DNA from: Phytomonospora endophytica
GTDB taxonomy: Bacteria > Actinomycetota > Actinomycetes > Mycobacteriales > Micromonosporaceae
Assembly (NCBI RefSeq): GCF_014202425.1
Contig: NZ_JACHGT010000024.1
Coordinates: forward strand, 35,793 to 99,792
DNA length: 64,000 bases
Direction: 5' to 3'
Each line of letters starts with the position of its first letter. Positions within the stretch are counted from its first letter, which is position 1. Positions 1 to 8,371 of this stretch are shown here, one piece after another. The position numbers were made by a program, and so were the translations under genes. The notes under the pieces are model-generated. The model searched no databases. It was given only the letters and a program-made list of their open reading frames with translations, and was not told the DNA's origin.

Positions 1-803
1 GCCGGGCGGCCCGTCAGGGTCGCGACCGCGTCGGAGACCACGTTCATCTCGCCCGTCGCGATGGCCGCGTAGGACGTGATCCAGCCTTCGACCTCCCAGT
101 CGGCGGCGCCGTAGCCACCGCGGGAGGCGCGGGCCTCGTCGAGACTCTCGGGGACGTAGTGGACGCCCTTCCCGGTAACGGTCGACAGGATCTCGGCGGT
201 CTCGACCATCGTCAGCGCCTTCGGGCCGGTCAGGTCGTGGACGCGGCCGTCGTGGCCCTCGGTCATCAGGACCGAGGCGGCGGTGTCGGCGACGTCGCGG
301 CGGGCCACCCAGGCGACGCGTCCGCTCCCGGCGGGGCCGCGGATGGCCCCGTCGTCCCAGGCCATGCCCGGCACGTAGTCGGCGTACAGGCTCGGCCGCA
401 GGAAGGTCCAGGCGAGTCCGCTCGCCTTGATGTGCTCCTCGGTGGCGAAGTGGTCGCGGGCGAAGGTGAAGGTCGCGTCGGGTGCGGCGGCCAGGAACGA
501 CAGGTAGACGATCCGCCGGACACCGGCCGCGACGGCCGCGTCGACCGCCGCGAGGTGCTGCTCGACCCGGTCGGCCGACTCGGTCGCCGACACCAGGAAC
601 ACCGTCGAGGCCCCGTCGAAGGCCGCGCGCATCGCCGCGCCGTCCCCGTACGACGACGCCCGCCGCACCTCGGCGCCCGGGTACTCGGGCGCCCGGGACG
701 GGTCGCGCACGACGAGGGTCATGGCGGCGCCCGCCGCGGCGATGTTCGCCGCGACCGCGCCGCCGATCGCGCCGGTGGCGCCGGTGATGGCCAGTCCGCT
801 CAT
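1..803 (-). CDS. NmrA-like NAD(P)-binding oxidoreductase, 3' end cut off by the window
   Basis: This is an atypical short-chain reductase of the NmrA / type 2 quinone oxidoreductase group, predicted to bind NAD(P)H in the cytoplasm. The protein starts MSGLAITGATGAIGG, a glycine-rich Rossmann dinucleotide-binding loop at residues 7-15. Later blocks (VVRDPSR, FLVSATESADR, GVRRIVYLSFL, WTFLRPSLYADYVPG) follow the order seen in this family. 267 codons are visible and the frame runs off the left edge; family members are about 280-290 residues, so little is missing. The start is ATG at 803. The next gene is divergent, 73 bp away. Substrate unknown. A second, more distant family member lies at 45986-46831. 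Confidence 0.85.
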   Translation of the reverse strand, partial: MSGLAITGATGAIGGAVAANIAAAGAAMTLVVRDPSRAPEYPGAEVRRASSYGDGAAMRAAFDGASTVFLVSATESADRVEQHLAAVDAAVAAGVRRIVYLSFLAAAPDATFTFARDHFATEEHIKASGLAWTFLRPSLYADYVPGMAWDDGAIRGPAGSGRVAWVARRDVADTAASVLMTEGHDGRVHDLTGPKALTMVETAEILSTVTGKGVHYVPESLDEARASRGGYGAADWEVEGWITSYAAIATGEMNVVSDAVATLTGRP

Positions 804-861
804 GCCCTGTTCCTACCAGAGGCGTCGCGGAAAACCGCGCGACTCGGGAACACGTCCCCCT

Positions 862-867
862 TAGTCT
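862..867 (+). promoter_or_regulatory. -10 hexamer TAGTCT of a predicted leaderless gene
   Basis: TAGTCT lies 8 nt before the ATG at 876 and fits the actinobacterial -10 pattern TANNNT. There is no Shine-Dalgarno sequence between it and the ATG, so the mRNA probably begins at or next to the start codon. Confidence 0.45.
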
Positions 868-875
868 CGGGCCTC

Positions 876-1694
876 ATGGACCCCTCGGCGCTCCTCGACC
901 AGCTGGGCATCACCGCGCCCGCCACGCCCATCCACGGAGGCTGGGCCTCGTGGACCTTCGACATCGGCGGCACCCGCATCCTGCGCGTCGCCCGCAACGA
1001 CGAGATCGCCGCCGCCCACCGCCGCGAGGAGCGGCTGCTGCCCGAACTGGCGCGGCACGTCACCTTCGCCGTGCCGGTCCCCGAGACCGTCGGCGAGTTC
1101 GGCGGCCACACCTACATGCTCTATCCGCGCCTGCCGGGCCGCGCGATCGGCGCGGGCGACCGGGTCGGCGAGGTCGCCGGCATGCTGCGGGAGCTGCACT
1201 CCTTCCCGGCCGAACGGGCCGCGGAACTGCTCGGCCGCCCGGTCGGCGGCTGGCGGGACGAGTACGCGCGTGACCGGATCTGGATCGACGGCGAGGTCAT
1301 GCCGCGACTGGAGCCGGGGCTGCGCGCGGTCCTCGCGAAGCGGCACGACGAGGCCCTCGACGCGCTCACCGGGTTCACGCCGGTGCTGGTGCACCGCGAC
1401 CTCGGCACCGAGCACATCCTGTGCGGCGAGGACGGCTCGCCGACGGCGCTGATCGACTTCGAGACGGCGCTCGTCGGGGACCCGACGATCGACTTCGTCG
1501 GCCTGTGGATCACCTTCGGCGAGGAGGTGACGCGCGACCTGATCGCCGACTACGGCGGGACGGTGTCGCCGGACCGCCTGCGCTTCTACGTGTGGATGGG
1601 CGCGGTCCACGCGATCCGGCACGGCGTCCAGGAAGGCGACGAGGAACTCGTCGCCGACGGCATCGCCGGACTGACCGCGCGGCTGGAGATGTAG
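876..1694 (+). CDS. Aminoglycoside phosphotransferase-family protein (APH/choline kinase fold)
   Basis: A 272-residue protein of the APH fold, which transfers ATP gamma-phosphate to small hydroxyl substrates. The signature region lies in the C-terminal half: VHRDLGTEHIL (catalytic loop with the Asp base, residues ~170-180) followed by ALIDFETALVGDPTIDF, which holds the metal-binding Asp. In the catalytic loop the usual Asn is replaced by His (EHIL rather than ENIL), a variation seen in many uncharacterised members. ATG at 876 is chosen because a longer upstream frame runs antisense through the neighbouring reductase and has no protein-like content. The substrate cannot be deduced; antibiotic resistance should not be assumed. 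Confidence 0.85.
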   Translation: MDPSALLDQLGITAPATPIHGGWASWTFDIGGTRILRVARNDEIAAAHRREERLLPELARHVTFAVPVPETVGEFGGHTYMLYPRLPGRAIGAGDRVGEVAGMLRELHSFPAERAAELLGRPVGGWRDEYARDRIWIDGEVMPRLEPGLRAVLAKRHDEALDALTGFTPVLVHRDLGTEHILCGEDGSPTALIDFETALVGDPTIDFVGLWITFGEEVTRDLIADYGGTVSPDRLRFYVWMGAVHAIRHGVQEGDEELVADGIAGLTARLEM

Positions 1695-1732
1695 CCCGCC
1701 GGTTCCGGACGCGGAACGTCCGGAACCGGGCC

Positions 1733-1738
1733 TAGCCT
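1733..1738 (+). promoter_or_regulatory. -10 hexamer TAGCCT of a predicted leaderless gene
   Basis: TAGCCT lies 7 nt before the ATG at 1746, with no ribosome binding site in between. Just upstream, TTCCGGACG / CGTCCGGAA forms a perfect inverted repeat (about 1702-1724) that could terminate the preceding gene. Confidence 0.45.
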
Positions 1739-1745
1739 GTCGGGC

Positions 1746-2543
1746 ATGACCGAGTTTCGTGAACAGGACTTCTCCGGGGCGTGCTTCGAGGACGTGAACC
1801 TCCGTGACACCTCCTTCACCCGCATCCGCTTCAACGGCGCCCGGATGCGCGAGGTCGACTTCGGCGGCGTGCGCGTCCACGGCGCCCTCTTCGGCGACAC
1901 CCGCCTGCGCGGTGTGTACATGCGGGGCGTCGAGATCAGCGGTGAGCTGCGCGACGTCGTCGTCAACGGCGTCGACGTCGCACCGCTCATCGAGGCCGAA
2001 CTCGACCGCCGCGACCCCGACCGGGTCCTCATGCGGCCCGGCGACCCCGACGGCTTCCGCGCCGGCTGGGCCGCGCTGGAACGCCGCTGGGAGGGAACGA
2101 TCGCGCGGGCGCGGACCTTCCCCGAGGACACGCTGCACGAGCGCGTCGACGGCGAGTGGTCCTTCATCCAGACCCTGCGGCACCTCAACTTCGCCTACGC
2201 GAGCTGGGTCGACCGGATGCTGCTCGGCGTGGAAGCCCCGTGGCACCCGCTCGACCTGCCCTGGGACGAGGCGCCGGGCTGGCCCGGCGTCGTGCCCTGG
2301 GACCGGGAGGCCAGGCCTTCGCTAGACGAGGTCCTCGCCGTCCGCGAGGAGCGCAAGGCGACGATCGGGCGCGTTCTGACGGCGCTGACCGACGAGCTGC
2401 TGGCCGGCGAGGTCACACGGACGTCACCGGGCTACCCGAGCGAGGAAGGCGTGCCCTACCGGGAATGCCTCCTCGTCGTCCTCAACGAGGGCTGGGAGCA
2501 CCGGCTGTTCGCCGAACGCGACCTGACCGCGCTGGAAGGCTGA
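1746..2543 (+). CDS. Pentapeptide-repeat and DinB-like fusion protein
   Basis: A 265-residue cytoplasmic protein with two parts. Residues ~1-80 are pentapeptide-like repeats (FSGACFEDVNLRDTSF, FNGARMREVDFGGV), which fold as a quadrilateral beta helix. Residues ~95-260 resemble the DinB/YfiT four-helix bundle, with a metal-type His in EWSFIQTLRHLNFAY and a second candidate in NEGWEHRLFAERDL. DinB-fold proteins are often thiol-dependent transferases or hydrolases, but no substrate is suggested here. The gene ends directly against the convergent methyltransferase: the TGA at 2541-2543 abuts that gene's stop at 2544. Confidence 0.8.
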   Translation: MTEFREQDFSGACFEDVNLRDTSFTRIRFNGARMREVDFGGVRVHGALFGDTRLRGVYMRGVEISGELRDVVVNGVDVAPLIEAELDRRDPDRVLMRPGDPDGFRAGWAALERRWEGTIARARTFPEDTLHERVDGEWSFIQTLRHLNFAYASWVDRMLLGVEAPWHPLDLPWDEAPGWPGVVPWDREARPSLDEVLAVREERKATIGRVLTALTDELLAGEVTRTSPGYPSEEGVPYRECLLVVLNEGWEHRLFAERDLTALEG

Positions 2544-3128
2544 TCACCGGGGGCGTCGCGCGATGAACTCGTGGACGTGCCAGTGCTTCGGGCCGCCGAG
2601 GGCCTGACCGTCGGCGTCCTCGACCTCGAACCACACCAGGTCGAGGCCGTCGAGGAGCTCGCGGGCGCGTTCCTCGGTGTGCCGGCTGATCCAGGGGAGT
2701 TCGGCCCAGGTGTCGCGGTCGCCGAGCAGGTGCCCGGCGAAGACCCCACCGGGTGCGAGGGCCGCGCGGATCGAGGCCCACAGGCCGTCGAAGCGTTCCG
2801 GTTCGGTGAAGAAGAGGCTGTAGCCGGCGTAGATGTAGTCCACGGTGGGCAGTGGCACGTCGGCGAGCCTGGCCTCGATCAGGGTGAGTCTCCCCGGACG
2901 GCCCTCGGCGCGTTCGCGCAGGTTGTCGATCGCCTTCGGCGTGCTGTCGACGGCGGTGAGATCCCAGCCGCGGTCGAGGAGGTCGACGCTCTCGTTGCCC
3001 GCCCCGAAGCCCAGATCGAGGGCGCGGCCGGGGGCGTCGAAACCTTCCAGGGCCTTGAGATGCACCGCACGGGCCGGCCGGTGGTTGGTGTGCTCGACGA
3101 ACGGTGCCCAGTCGGGCCGTTTCTCCAT
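2544..3128 (-). CDS. Class I SAM-dependent methyltransferase
   Basis: A small 194-residue methyltransferase. Motif I is ALDLGFGAGNESVDLL (residues ~36-51), followed by the acidic residue of motif II in LTAVDSTPKA and the motif IV-like stretch VDYIYAGYSLFF. Methyl acceptor unknown. The start ATG at 3128 gives a compact N terminus (MEKRPDWAPFVEHT). The open frame continues upstream, but that part lies antisense to the lysozyme promoter and signal peptide and is not protein-like. Convergent with the DinB gene and divergent from the GH25 lysozyme. Confidence 0.82.
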   Translation of the reverse strand: MEKRPDWAPFVEHTNHRPARAVHLKALEGFDAPGRALDLGFGAGNESVDLLDRGWDLTAVDSTPKAIDNLRERAEGRPGRLTLIEARLADVPLPTVDYIYAGYSLFFTEPERFDGLWASIRAALAPGGVFAGHLLGDRDTWAELPWISRHTEERARELLDGLDLVWFEVEDADGQALGGPKHWHVHEFIARRPR

Positions 3129-3165
3129 GGGCGGATTCTGGCACGCCCGCCTTGCTACCGGTGGG

Positions 3166-3171
3166 TAGAGT
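3166..3171 (+). promoter_or_regulatory. Candidate -10 element TAGAGT of the GH25 gene
   Basis: TAGAGT sits 33 nt before the lysozyme start, leaving a short leader that carries the GAAAGGAG ribosome binding site. No convincing -35 element was found. Confidence 0.3.
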
Positions 3172-3204
3172 GCGGCGCATCCCTTCAATCCCGAAAGGAG
3201 CAAC

Positions 3205-3957
3205 ATGACCCGTTTCGCATTACCGCGTAAGCGGAGCGTGATCGCCGTCGTCGCGGCGATCGCCATGCTGGCCGCCGGACTCTGGCTGGCCCGTCCGGCC
3301 TCGGCCGACGCGCCGCCCGAGGGCATCGACGTGTCGGGCCACCAGGGCGACGTGGACTGGGGCGCCGTCGCCGGCGCCGGGATCCAGTTCGCGATGATCA
3401 AGGCGACCGAGGGCACGAGCTACACCAACGACCACTTCGCCCAGCAGTACGTGGGTTCCTACGAGGCCGGGCTGATCCGGGGCGCCTACCACTTCGGGCT
3501 CCCGAACGTCTCCTCCGGCGCCGACCAGGCGAACTACCTGGTCGACCACGGCGGCGGCTGGTCGGCGGACAACCAGACCCTCCCGGCCACGCTCGACATC
3601 GAGTGGAACCCTTACGGAGCGGCCTGTTACGGCATGTCGGCGGGATCGCTGGTGGCCTGGACGCACGACTTCCTCAACACCTACAAGGCCCGCACCGGCC
3701 GCGACGCGCTCGTCTACACCGCGGCCAGCTGGTGGAACGACTGCATGGCCGGTTCGACCGACTTCGTAGCGAGCAATCCATTGTGGATCGCCCACTACGG
3801 GGTGTCGACGCCGAACATGCCGAACGGCTGGCCGGTGTACACCTTCTGGCAGTACACCTCGACGGGCTCGGTGCCCGGCGTGAGCGGCAACTGCGACCGC
3901 AACATCTTCAACGGAAGCCGCGACCGGCTCATCGCCCTGGCGAACAACACGCCATAG
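3205..3957 (+). CDS. Secreted GH25 lysozyme (N,O-diacetylmuramidase type)
   Basis: A 250-residue secreted muramidase that cleaves the MurNAc-GlcNAc bond of peptidoglycan. A Sec-type signal peptide covers residues ~1-36 (basic MTRFALPRKR, then a hydrophobic core, ending ARPASADA). The GH25 domain begins GIDVSGHQGDVDWGAV, where the Asp is conserved, and has the catalytic acid region TLDIEWNP around residues 128-135. The ending YTFWQYTSTGSVPG is also typical. A strong AAAGGAG lies 6 nt upstream of the ATG. A terminator follows. It is one of several wall hydrolases in the window, together with M23 and M74 enzymes. Confidence 0.93.
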   Translation: MTRFALPRKRSVIAVVAAIAMLAAGLWLARPASADAPPEGIDVSGHQGDVDWGAVAGAGIQFAMIKATEGTSYTNDHFAQQYVGSYEAGLIRGAYHFGLPNVSSGADQANYLVDHGGGWSADNQTLPATLDIEWNPYGAACYGMSAGSLVAWTHDFLNTYKARTGRDALVYTAASWWNDCMAGSTDFVASNPLWIAHYGVSTPNMPNGWPVYTFWQYTSTGSVPGVSGNCDRNIFNGSRDRLIALANNTP

Positions 3958-4013
3958 CGAGACGTTGAGGTGGCCCGGCGAGAGCCGGGCGGGCAAGACG
4001 CGAGACCCGGCAC

Positions 4014-4048
4014 GCGCCCGGGCTCCGGAGACGGGGCCCGGGCGTTTT
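4014..4048 (+). terminator. Rho-independent terminator after the GH25 gene
   Basis: CGCCCGGGC (4015-4023) pairs perfectly with GCCCGGGCG (4036-4044), followed by TTTT. A second small hairpin, GCCCGGC-GAGA-GCCGGGC, lies at about 3974-3991. Confidence 0.8.
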
Positions 4049-4117
4049 AGTGGGCGGCGCTGCGGGAGATGTCGCCGGCTCGCGCCCACTCCGGTGCGCA
4101 TCGGTCGGCTTCCCCGG

Positions 4118-5464
4118 CTAGAGCCGCCCGCTCGCCTTCAGCGCCAGATACGCGTCGGTCACCTTGCTCGCGAACACGTCGGCGGGCTGGTCGACGACCT
4201 CGACGCCGTAGCGCACGAGGCTCGCCGCGACCCGGCGCCGCTCGACGAGCGACTTCTCCGCGGCGGCGGCCTGGTAGGCCACGTCCATCGGGTCCCCGTC
4301 GCCGTATCCGCGCCGGGTTCGCATGCGCGCGATGACCGGGTCGCTGACGGCGGCCACGATGACCTTGTGCCGTGATGCCAGCTGCGGCAGCGCCGGGAGC
4401 AGCGACTCGGCGATCGCGCCCGGCTCCAGCGACGTGAAGATCACCACCAGCGCGCGCTTGGCCTCGCGTTTGAGCACCTCGGCGACGACGAGCCCGAAGT
4501 CGGTCTCGACCAGCGCCGGTTCCAGCGGGGCCAGGGCCCGCACCAGTTTCGGCAGCAGCCCGCGCCGGGCGCCGCCCTCGATGACCGCGCGCACCTCGGT
4601 GTCCACGGCGAGCGCGTCGACGCGGTCACCCGCGCGGGCGGCGACCGCCGACAACAGCAGGGCCGCGTCGATTGCGGCGTCCAGGCGCGGCTCGGCGAGG
4701 CCGCCGCCGTTGGTGTCGCCGACCTGCACGGCCGAGGTGCGGCCGGTGTCCAGCACGCACACGACGCGGCGGTCGCGCTCGGGCCGCCAGGTCTTCACGA
4801 TCACCGACTCCCGGCGGGCCGACGCGCGCCAGTCGATCGAGCGGATGTCGTCGCCGATCACGTACTCCCGCAGCGAGTCGAACTCGCTGCCCCGGCCGCG
4901 TCCGCGCGCGGCGACGGCGCCTTCCAGGACCCGCAGCCGGGAGTACTTCTCCGACAGGTGCCGCCGCGAGTCGAAGCGCGGCAGGACCCGCAGCGTCCAC
5001 GGCGGGCTGACCTTGTCGGCACGGGCGCGGGGGGTCTGGCGGTAGGCCAGGCGCATCGGGCCGTGGGAGCGGACGGTCACACGCACGGCAGGCCGGTCAC
5101 CGCGCCGGGTCGGCGTCAGCGTCGTCACCAGCTCGCGCGCCTTGCCTGGCGGGAGCGTCACCGGGTGGGAGGCGGGCGTGGCCCCGGCGGAGGGGACCCA
5201 CGAGTCGTGCAGGGCGCCGTGCAGGGTGCGCGGCCCGTCGTTGCGGACGTGCAGTGTCACCGTCGCCGTGCCGGTCAGGCGCACCATCTTGTCGCCCGAC
5301 CGCCACATCGTCAGCCGGTCCAGCGGCGCGGCCATCATCGCGTCGGCCAGGCACGCCACACCGACCAGCACGATGTACAGCAGCAACCCCAGCCACGGCA
5401 GCGGCCACAGCGGCAGGGTCAGCAGCAGGACGCCGAAGACGACGACCGGGCGCCAGGTGATCAT
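4118..5464 (-). CDS. DUF58 / von Willebrand-A-like membrane protein
   Basis: A 448-residue protein, last gene of the five-gene MoxR operon. Two hydrophobic segments lie at residues ~6-40 (ITWRPVVVFGVLLL and LLLYIVLVGVACL), followed by an Ig-like region and the DUF58 core with its diagnostic EFDSLREYVIGDDIRSIDWR and SARRESVIVKTW at about residues 200-235. The vWA-like part that follows has RRVVCVLDTGRT, a MIDAS-type DxG. MoxR-DUF58 pairs are thought to work as chaperone modules for metal loading or assembly of envelope complexes; the client is unknown. Its ATG overlaps the moxR stop (ATGA), so translation is probably coupled. Confidence 0.9.
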   Translation of the reverse strand: MITWRPVVVFGVLLLTLPLWPLPWLGLLLYIVLVGVACLADAMMAAPLDRLTMWRSGDKMVRLTGTATVTLHVRNDGPRTLHGALHDSWVPSAGATPASHPVTLPPGKARELVTTLTPTRRGDRPAVRVTVRSHGPMRLAYRQTPRARADKVSPPWTLRVLPRFDSRRHLSEKYSRLRVLEGAVAARGRGRGSEFDSLREYVIGDDIRSIDWRASARRESVIVKTWRPERDRRVVCVLDTGRTSAVQVGDTNGGGLAEPRLDAAIDAALLLSAVAARAGDRVDALAVDTEVRAVIEGGARRGLLPKLVRALAPLEPALVETDFGLVVAEVLKREAKRALVVIFTSLEPGAIAESLLPALPQLASRHKVIVAAVSDPVIARMRTRRGYGDGDPMDVAYQAAAAEKSLVERRRVAASLVRYGVEVVDQPADVFASKVTDAYLALKASGRL

Positions 5465-6501
5465 CGCGGCGTCGGGACGGTCGCCAGCAGCGAGTTCAGC
5501 ACGTCGTCGGAGGCGATGCCCTCCAGCTCGGCCTCGGGCCGCACCTGGATCCGGTGACGCAGGCACGGGCGGGTCAGGGACTTCACGTCGTCGGGAGTCA
5601 CGTAGTCGCGCCCGGCCAGCCACGCCCACGCCTTCGACGCGTTGAGCAGCGCCGTCGCCGCACGCGGCGAGGCGCCCAGGGACAGCGACGGCGAGTGCCG
5701 GGTGGCCTGCGTGATGTCGACGATGTAGCCCATGACCGGGTCGGCGACCTGCGTCGCGGCGACCGCGCGTTGCGCGGCGGCGATGTCCTCGCCGGTCGCG
5801 ACGGCCCGCACACCGGCGGCCGCGAGGTCGCGCGGGTCGAAACCGGCGTGGTGCTTGCGCAGCACGTTCAGCTCCTCCTCGCGGGAGGGCGGGTCGACGG
5901 TCAGCTTCAGCAGGAACCGGTCCAGCTGCGCCTCGGGCAGCGGGTAGGTCCCCTCGTACTCGACCGGGTTCTGCGTCGCCGCGACCAGGAACGGCTCGGG
6001 CAGCGGACGCGGCTTGCCCTCGACGGTTACCTGCCGCTCCTCCATGACCTCCAGCAGCGCGGCCTGCGTCTTCGGGGGCGTGCGGTTGATCTCGTCGGCC
6101 AGCAGCAGGTTCGTGAACACCGGGCCGGGCCGGAAGTCGAAGTTCGACGAATGCGTGTCGTAGATCAGCGAGCCCGTCACGTCACCCGGCATCAGGTCGG
6201 GCGTGAACTGGAGCCGCTTGGTGTCCAGCGACAATGCGGCCGCCAGGGTCCGCACGATCAGGGTCTTGGCCACACCCGGCACGCCCTCAAGGAGGATGTG
6301 CCCCCGGCACAGCAGCCCGATGACCAGCCCGGACACCGTCGACTGCTGCCCGACGATGACCTTGCCGACCTCGTCACGCAGACGGCCGAGGGCCGCCCGC
6401 GCGCGGGCCGTGTCGGCCGGGCTGACCTGCGGCGCCGCCGCGACGGGCGCGGAGCCGGACCACTTCGCGCCGGCCGTGGCGCTGACGGGATTCTCGGTCA
6501 C
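5461..6501 (-). CDS. MoxR-family AAA+ ATPase
   Basis: A 346-residue AAA+ ATPase of the MoxR class. Walker A is LLEGVPGVAKT (residues ~75-85) and Walker B with the sensor helix is LLLADEINRTPPKTQAALLE (~135-154); VEGKPRPLPEPFLVAATQNP and YPLPEAQLDRF follow as in the family. A C-terminal lid domain runs from about residue 230. It probably remodels its partner, the DUF58 protein encoded immediately downstream. The start is GTG at 6501, overlapping the DUF4350 gene stop as GTGA; its own stop overlaps the DUF58 start as ATGA. Confidence 0.95.
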   Translation of the reverse strand: MTENPVSATAGAKWSGSAPVAAAPQVSPADTARARAALGRLRDEVGKVIVGQQSTVSGLVIGLLCRGHILLEGVPGVAKTLIVRTLAAALSLDTKRLQFTPDLMPGDVTGSLIYDTHSSNFDFRPGPVFTNLLLADEINRTPPKTQAALLEVMEERQVTVEGKPRPLPEPFLVAATQNPVEYEGTYPLPEAQLDRFLLKLTVDPPSREEELNVLRKHHAGFDPRDLAAAGVRAVATGEDIAAAQRAVAATQVADPVMGYIVDITQATRHSPSLSLGASPRAATALLNASKAWAWLAGRDYVTPDDVKSLTRPCLRHRIQVRPEAELEGIASDDVLNSLLATVPTPR

Positions 6502-7799
6502 CTTCGGTGCCGCCTTTCATGAGGGCGCTCGCCGAGGACGGCGTGCTCCAGGGAGTCGAGCGCGTGGATCGAGTTGAGCAGGTCCTGGTCGGAGCCGGGC
6601 GGCGGCCCGAACAGGATCATGCGCACTTGCTGCCGGTCCCGTCCGGCGCGGGCGGCGACGGTCTCCACGATCTGGCCGAGGTCGGCCTTCGAGGACAGGC
6701 CGACCGCGGGCAGGATCCGGTGCAGGGCGCCGTCGCGCATGGCGCTGAGCGCGGCCTCGCGCCCGTCGCCGCGCCGGTAGAGGCGGGCGCGGCCGTAGAC
6801 GGTCTCGGCGGCCGGGACCTGCACCGGCAGGGGTTCCACGACCGGCGGGCCGAGCCGGCGGCCCCGGGCCAGCGCGGCGAGCGCGAACACGATGAGCAGG
6901 CCGATCAGCGCCGCCCACATCCAGGCCGGGAAGGCCTTGTACAGCGGGTTCTCGGGGCTGCTCGCCTTGGGCGGGACGTAGGGGTCGGGCTCCTGCTCTT
7001 CGCCGTCGTACTTCGGGGGCGGCTCGGACGCGTGCATGTCGAGCCACACCAGATTCGGGCGCGTGGCGAGCATCCCGACGGCCAGCTCGCTGTTCCCGGC
7101 GGCGTTGATGCGCGCGTTGTCGAAGGGGTCGGCGGCGCCGACGACGACGATCTCGGGCATCTCCTCGACGGAGGGGACGGTGACCATGGAGCCGTCGTAG
7201 CAGGGCACGCCGATGGTGACCGGCTGCATGCCCTTGGGCGGGTCCGGTGCGGCGTAGCGGTCGCGGAACACCTCGGCGGGACCGGCCGCGGCGGCCTCGG
7301 GGACGTTGCAACCGGGCTCGGCGAGCCCGGTGGCGATGCGGCTGTCGGCGACCTGGAGACCCGTCAGCGCCATGAGGCGGAAGGCGCCGGGCCGGACCAG
7401 AACGATCCTGGTGCCCTCCGGCAGGTAGCTCATCTCCAGCAGCTGGTCGGCGCGCACGAAGTCGGGCGCGGGGACGAACAGGGTGGTGTTCGGCCGCCCG
7501 GCGGCGGCGAGCGCGTCGGCGACGTTGGTGGCGACGGTCGTGGCGATCCCGCGCTCGGTGAGCCGCTGCGCGAGGACGCTGCCCCCGAAATCGCTCGTGG
7601 CGGTGGGGGACAGGTAGTCCTCGTCACCGGGGGACGGCGTCTCGACCGACACCGCGATCACCGTGAGGATCGCCAGGAGGAACACGACCGCGTAGGGGGT
7701 GATCAGTCGGGGCTTCGACCAGCGGCTCTTCTTCTTGACCGGGCCTTTCGCGGCGGGTGCCGCCTCGACCGTCTCGGGCGGGGGAGTCGTCGTGGTCAT
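6498..7799 (-). CDS. DUF4350 domain membrane protein
   Basis: A 433-residue protein with a cytoplasmic basic N terminus (VKKKSRWSKPR), one membrane segment at ~31-48 (TPYAVVFLLAILTVIAV), a large extracytoplasmic domain starting with the DUF4350 block DFGGSVLAQRLTERGI, and a second membrane segment at ~280-300 (AWMWAALIGLLIVFALAA). The cytoplasmic C-terminal region has regularly spaced hydrophobic residues and ends HERRHRR. The extracellular part resembles the GATase-like fold described for DUF4350, without an obvious catalytic Cys. The ATG at 7799 overlaps the DUF4129 gene stop as ATGA. Confidence 0.88.
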   Translation of the reverse strand: MTTTTPPPETVEAAPAAKGPVKKKSRWSKPRLITPYAVVFLLAILTVIAVSVETPSPGDEDYLSPTATSDFGGSVLAQRLTERGIATTVATNVADALAAAGRPNTTLFVPAPDFVRADQLLEMSYLPEGTRIVLVRPGAFRLMALTGLQVADSRIATGLAEPGCNVPEAAAAGPAEVFRDRYAAPDPPKGMQPVTIGVPCYDGSMVTVPSVEEMPEIVVVGAADPFDNARINAAGNSELAVGMLATRPNLVWLDMHASEPPPKYDGEEQEPDPYVPPKASSPENPLYKAFPAWMWAALIGLLIVFALAALARGRRLGPPVVEPLPVQVPAAETVYGRARLYRRGDGREAALSAMRDGALHRILPAVGLSSKADLGQIVETVAARAGRDRQQVRMILFGPPPGSDQDLLNSIHALDSLEHAVLGERPHERRHRR

Positions 7800-8371
7800 G
7801 TCGCGCTCCCGGCGAGGCGGCCGCCCGCGGCGGCGGAGATCGTCGCGTCGAGCTCGGCCATGCGCTCCACGTGCCCGGCGTCGGCCTCGTGCTGGCCGTA
7901 CCAGATGTCGGAGAAGATCCGCGCGGCCTCGTCCATGGCGACCGCCGCCGGGGGCAGCGCCGCCGAGGCGGCCGCGGCCAGTTCGGTGACCGTCCAGCCC
8001 GGGCGGTGGTCGATGAGCTCGCGGTCGATGAGGTCGCGGACGCTCGCGCGCAGCCACTCGCGCACGGCGCGGCGGTGATCGCCGGCGGCGGCGTAGGCGC
8101 GGGCACGCGCGCGCAGCTGGTCGGAGGGGAGGTCGGGGACTTCGTCGTCGAGGACTTCGGCGGCCTTGTCGTACTCGACGACGCCGTCGTACCTGCGCTC
8201 CCGCCGCAGCCAGCCCGTGCCGTGCGAGAACAGCGCGACGACCGTGGCCAGGATCAGCAGCGTCAGCAGCAGCCCGCCGACGCCGAGGGGGTACCAGTCG
8301 GAGATGTCGGCGACCAGCTGCGACCACCAGCGCGCGATTCCGCCCGAGACGGGCCCGTCGTTCTCGCTCAC
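7796..8371 (-). CDS. DUF4129 domain membrane protein
   Basis: A 191-residue protein with one membrane segment (VGGLLLTLLILATVVALF, residues ~31-48) followed by the DUF4129 domain. The diagnostic stretch is AAAGDHRRAVREWLRASVRDL, and RPGWTVTELA and IWYGQHEADAGHVERM follow later. DUF4129 proteins accompany MoxR/DUF58 systems in actinobacteria and are thought to be membrane components of the same module. The start is GTG at 8371, overlapping the upstream membrane gene's stop (GTGA). Confidence 0.88.
   Translation of the reverse strand: MSENDGPVSGGIARWWSQLVADISDWYPLGVGGLLLTLLILATVVALFSHGTGWLRRERRYDGVVEYDKAAEVLDDEVPDLPSDQLRARARAYAAAGDHRRAVREWLRASVRDLIDRELIDHRPGWTVTELAAAASAALPPAAVAMDEAARIFSDIWYGQHEADAGHVERMAELDATISAAAGGRLAGSAT

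Noticed and set aside
159..875. N-terminal extension of the APH-family gene
   Set aside because: The extension is antisense to a well-formed NmrA-like gene and Arg/Gly/Pro-rich; the ATG at 876 with a TANNNT upstream is better.
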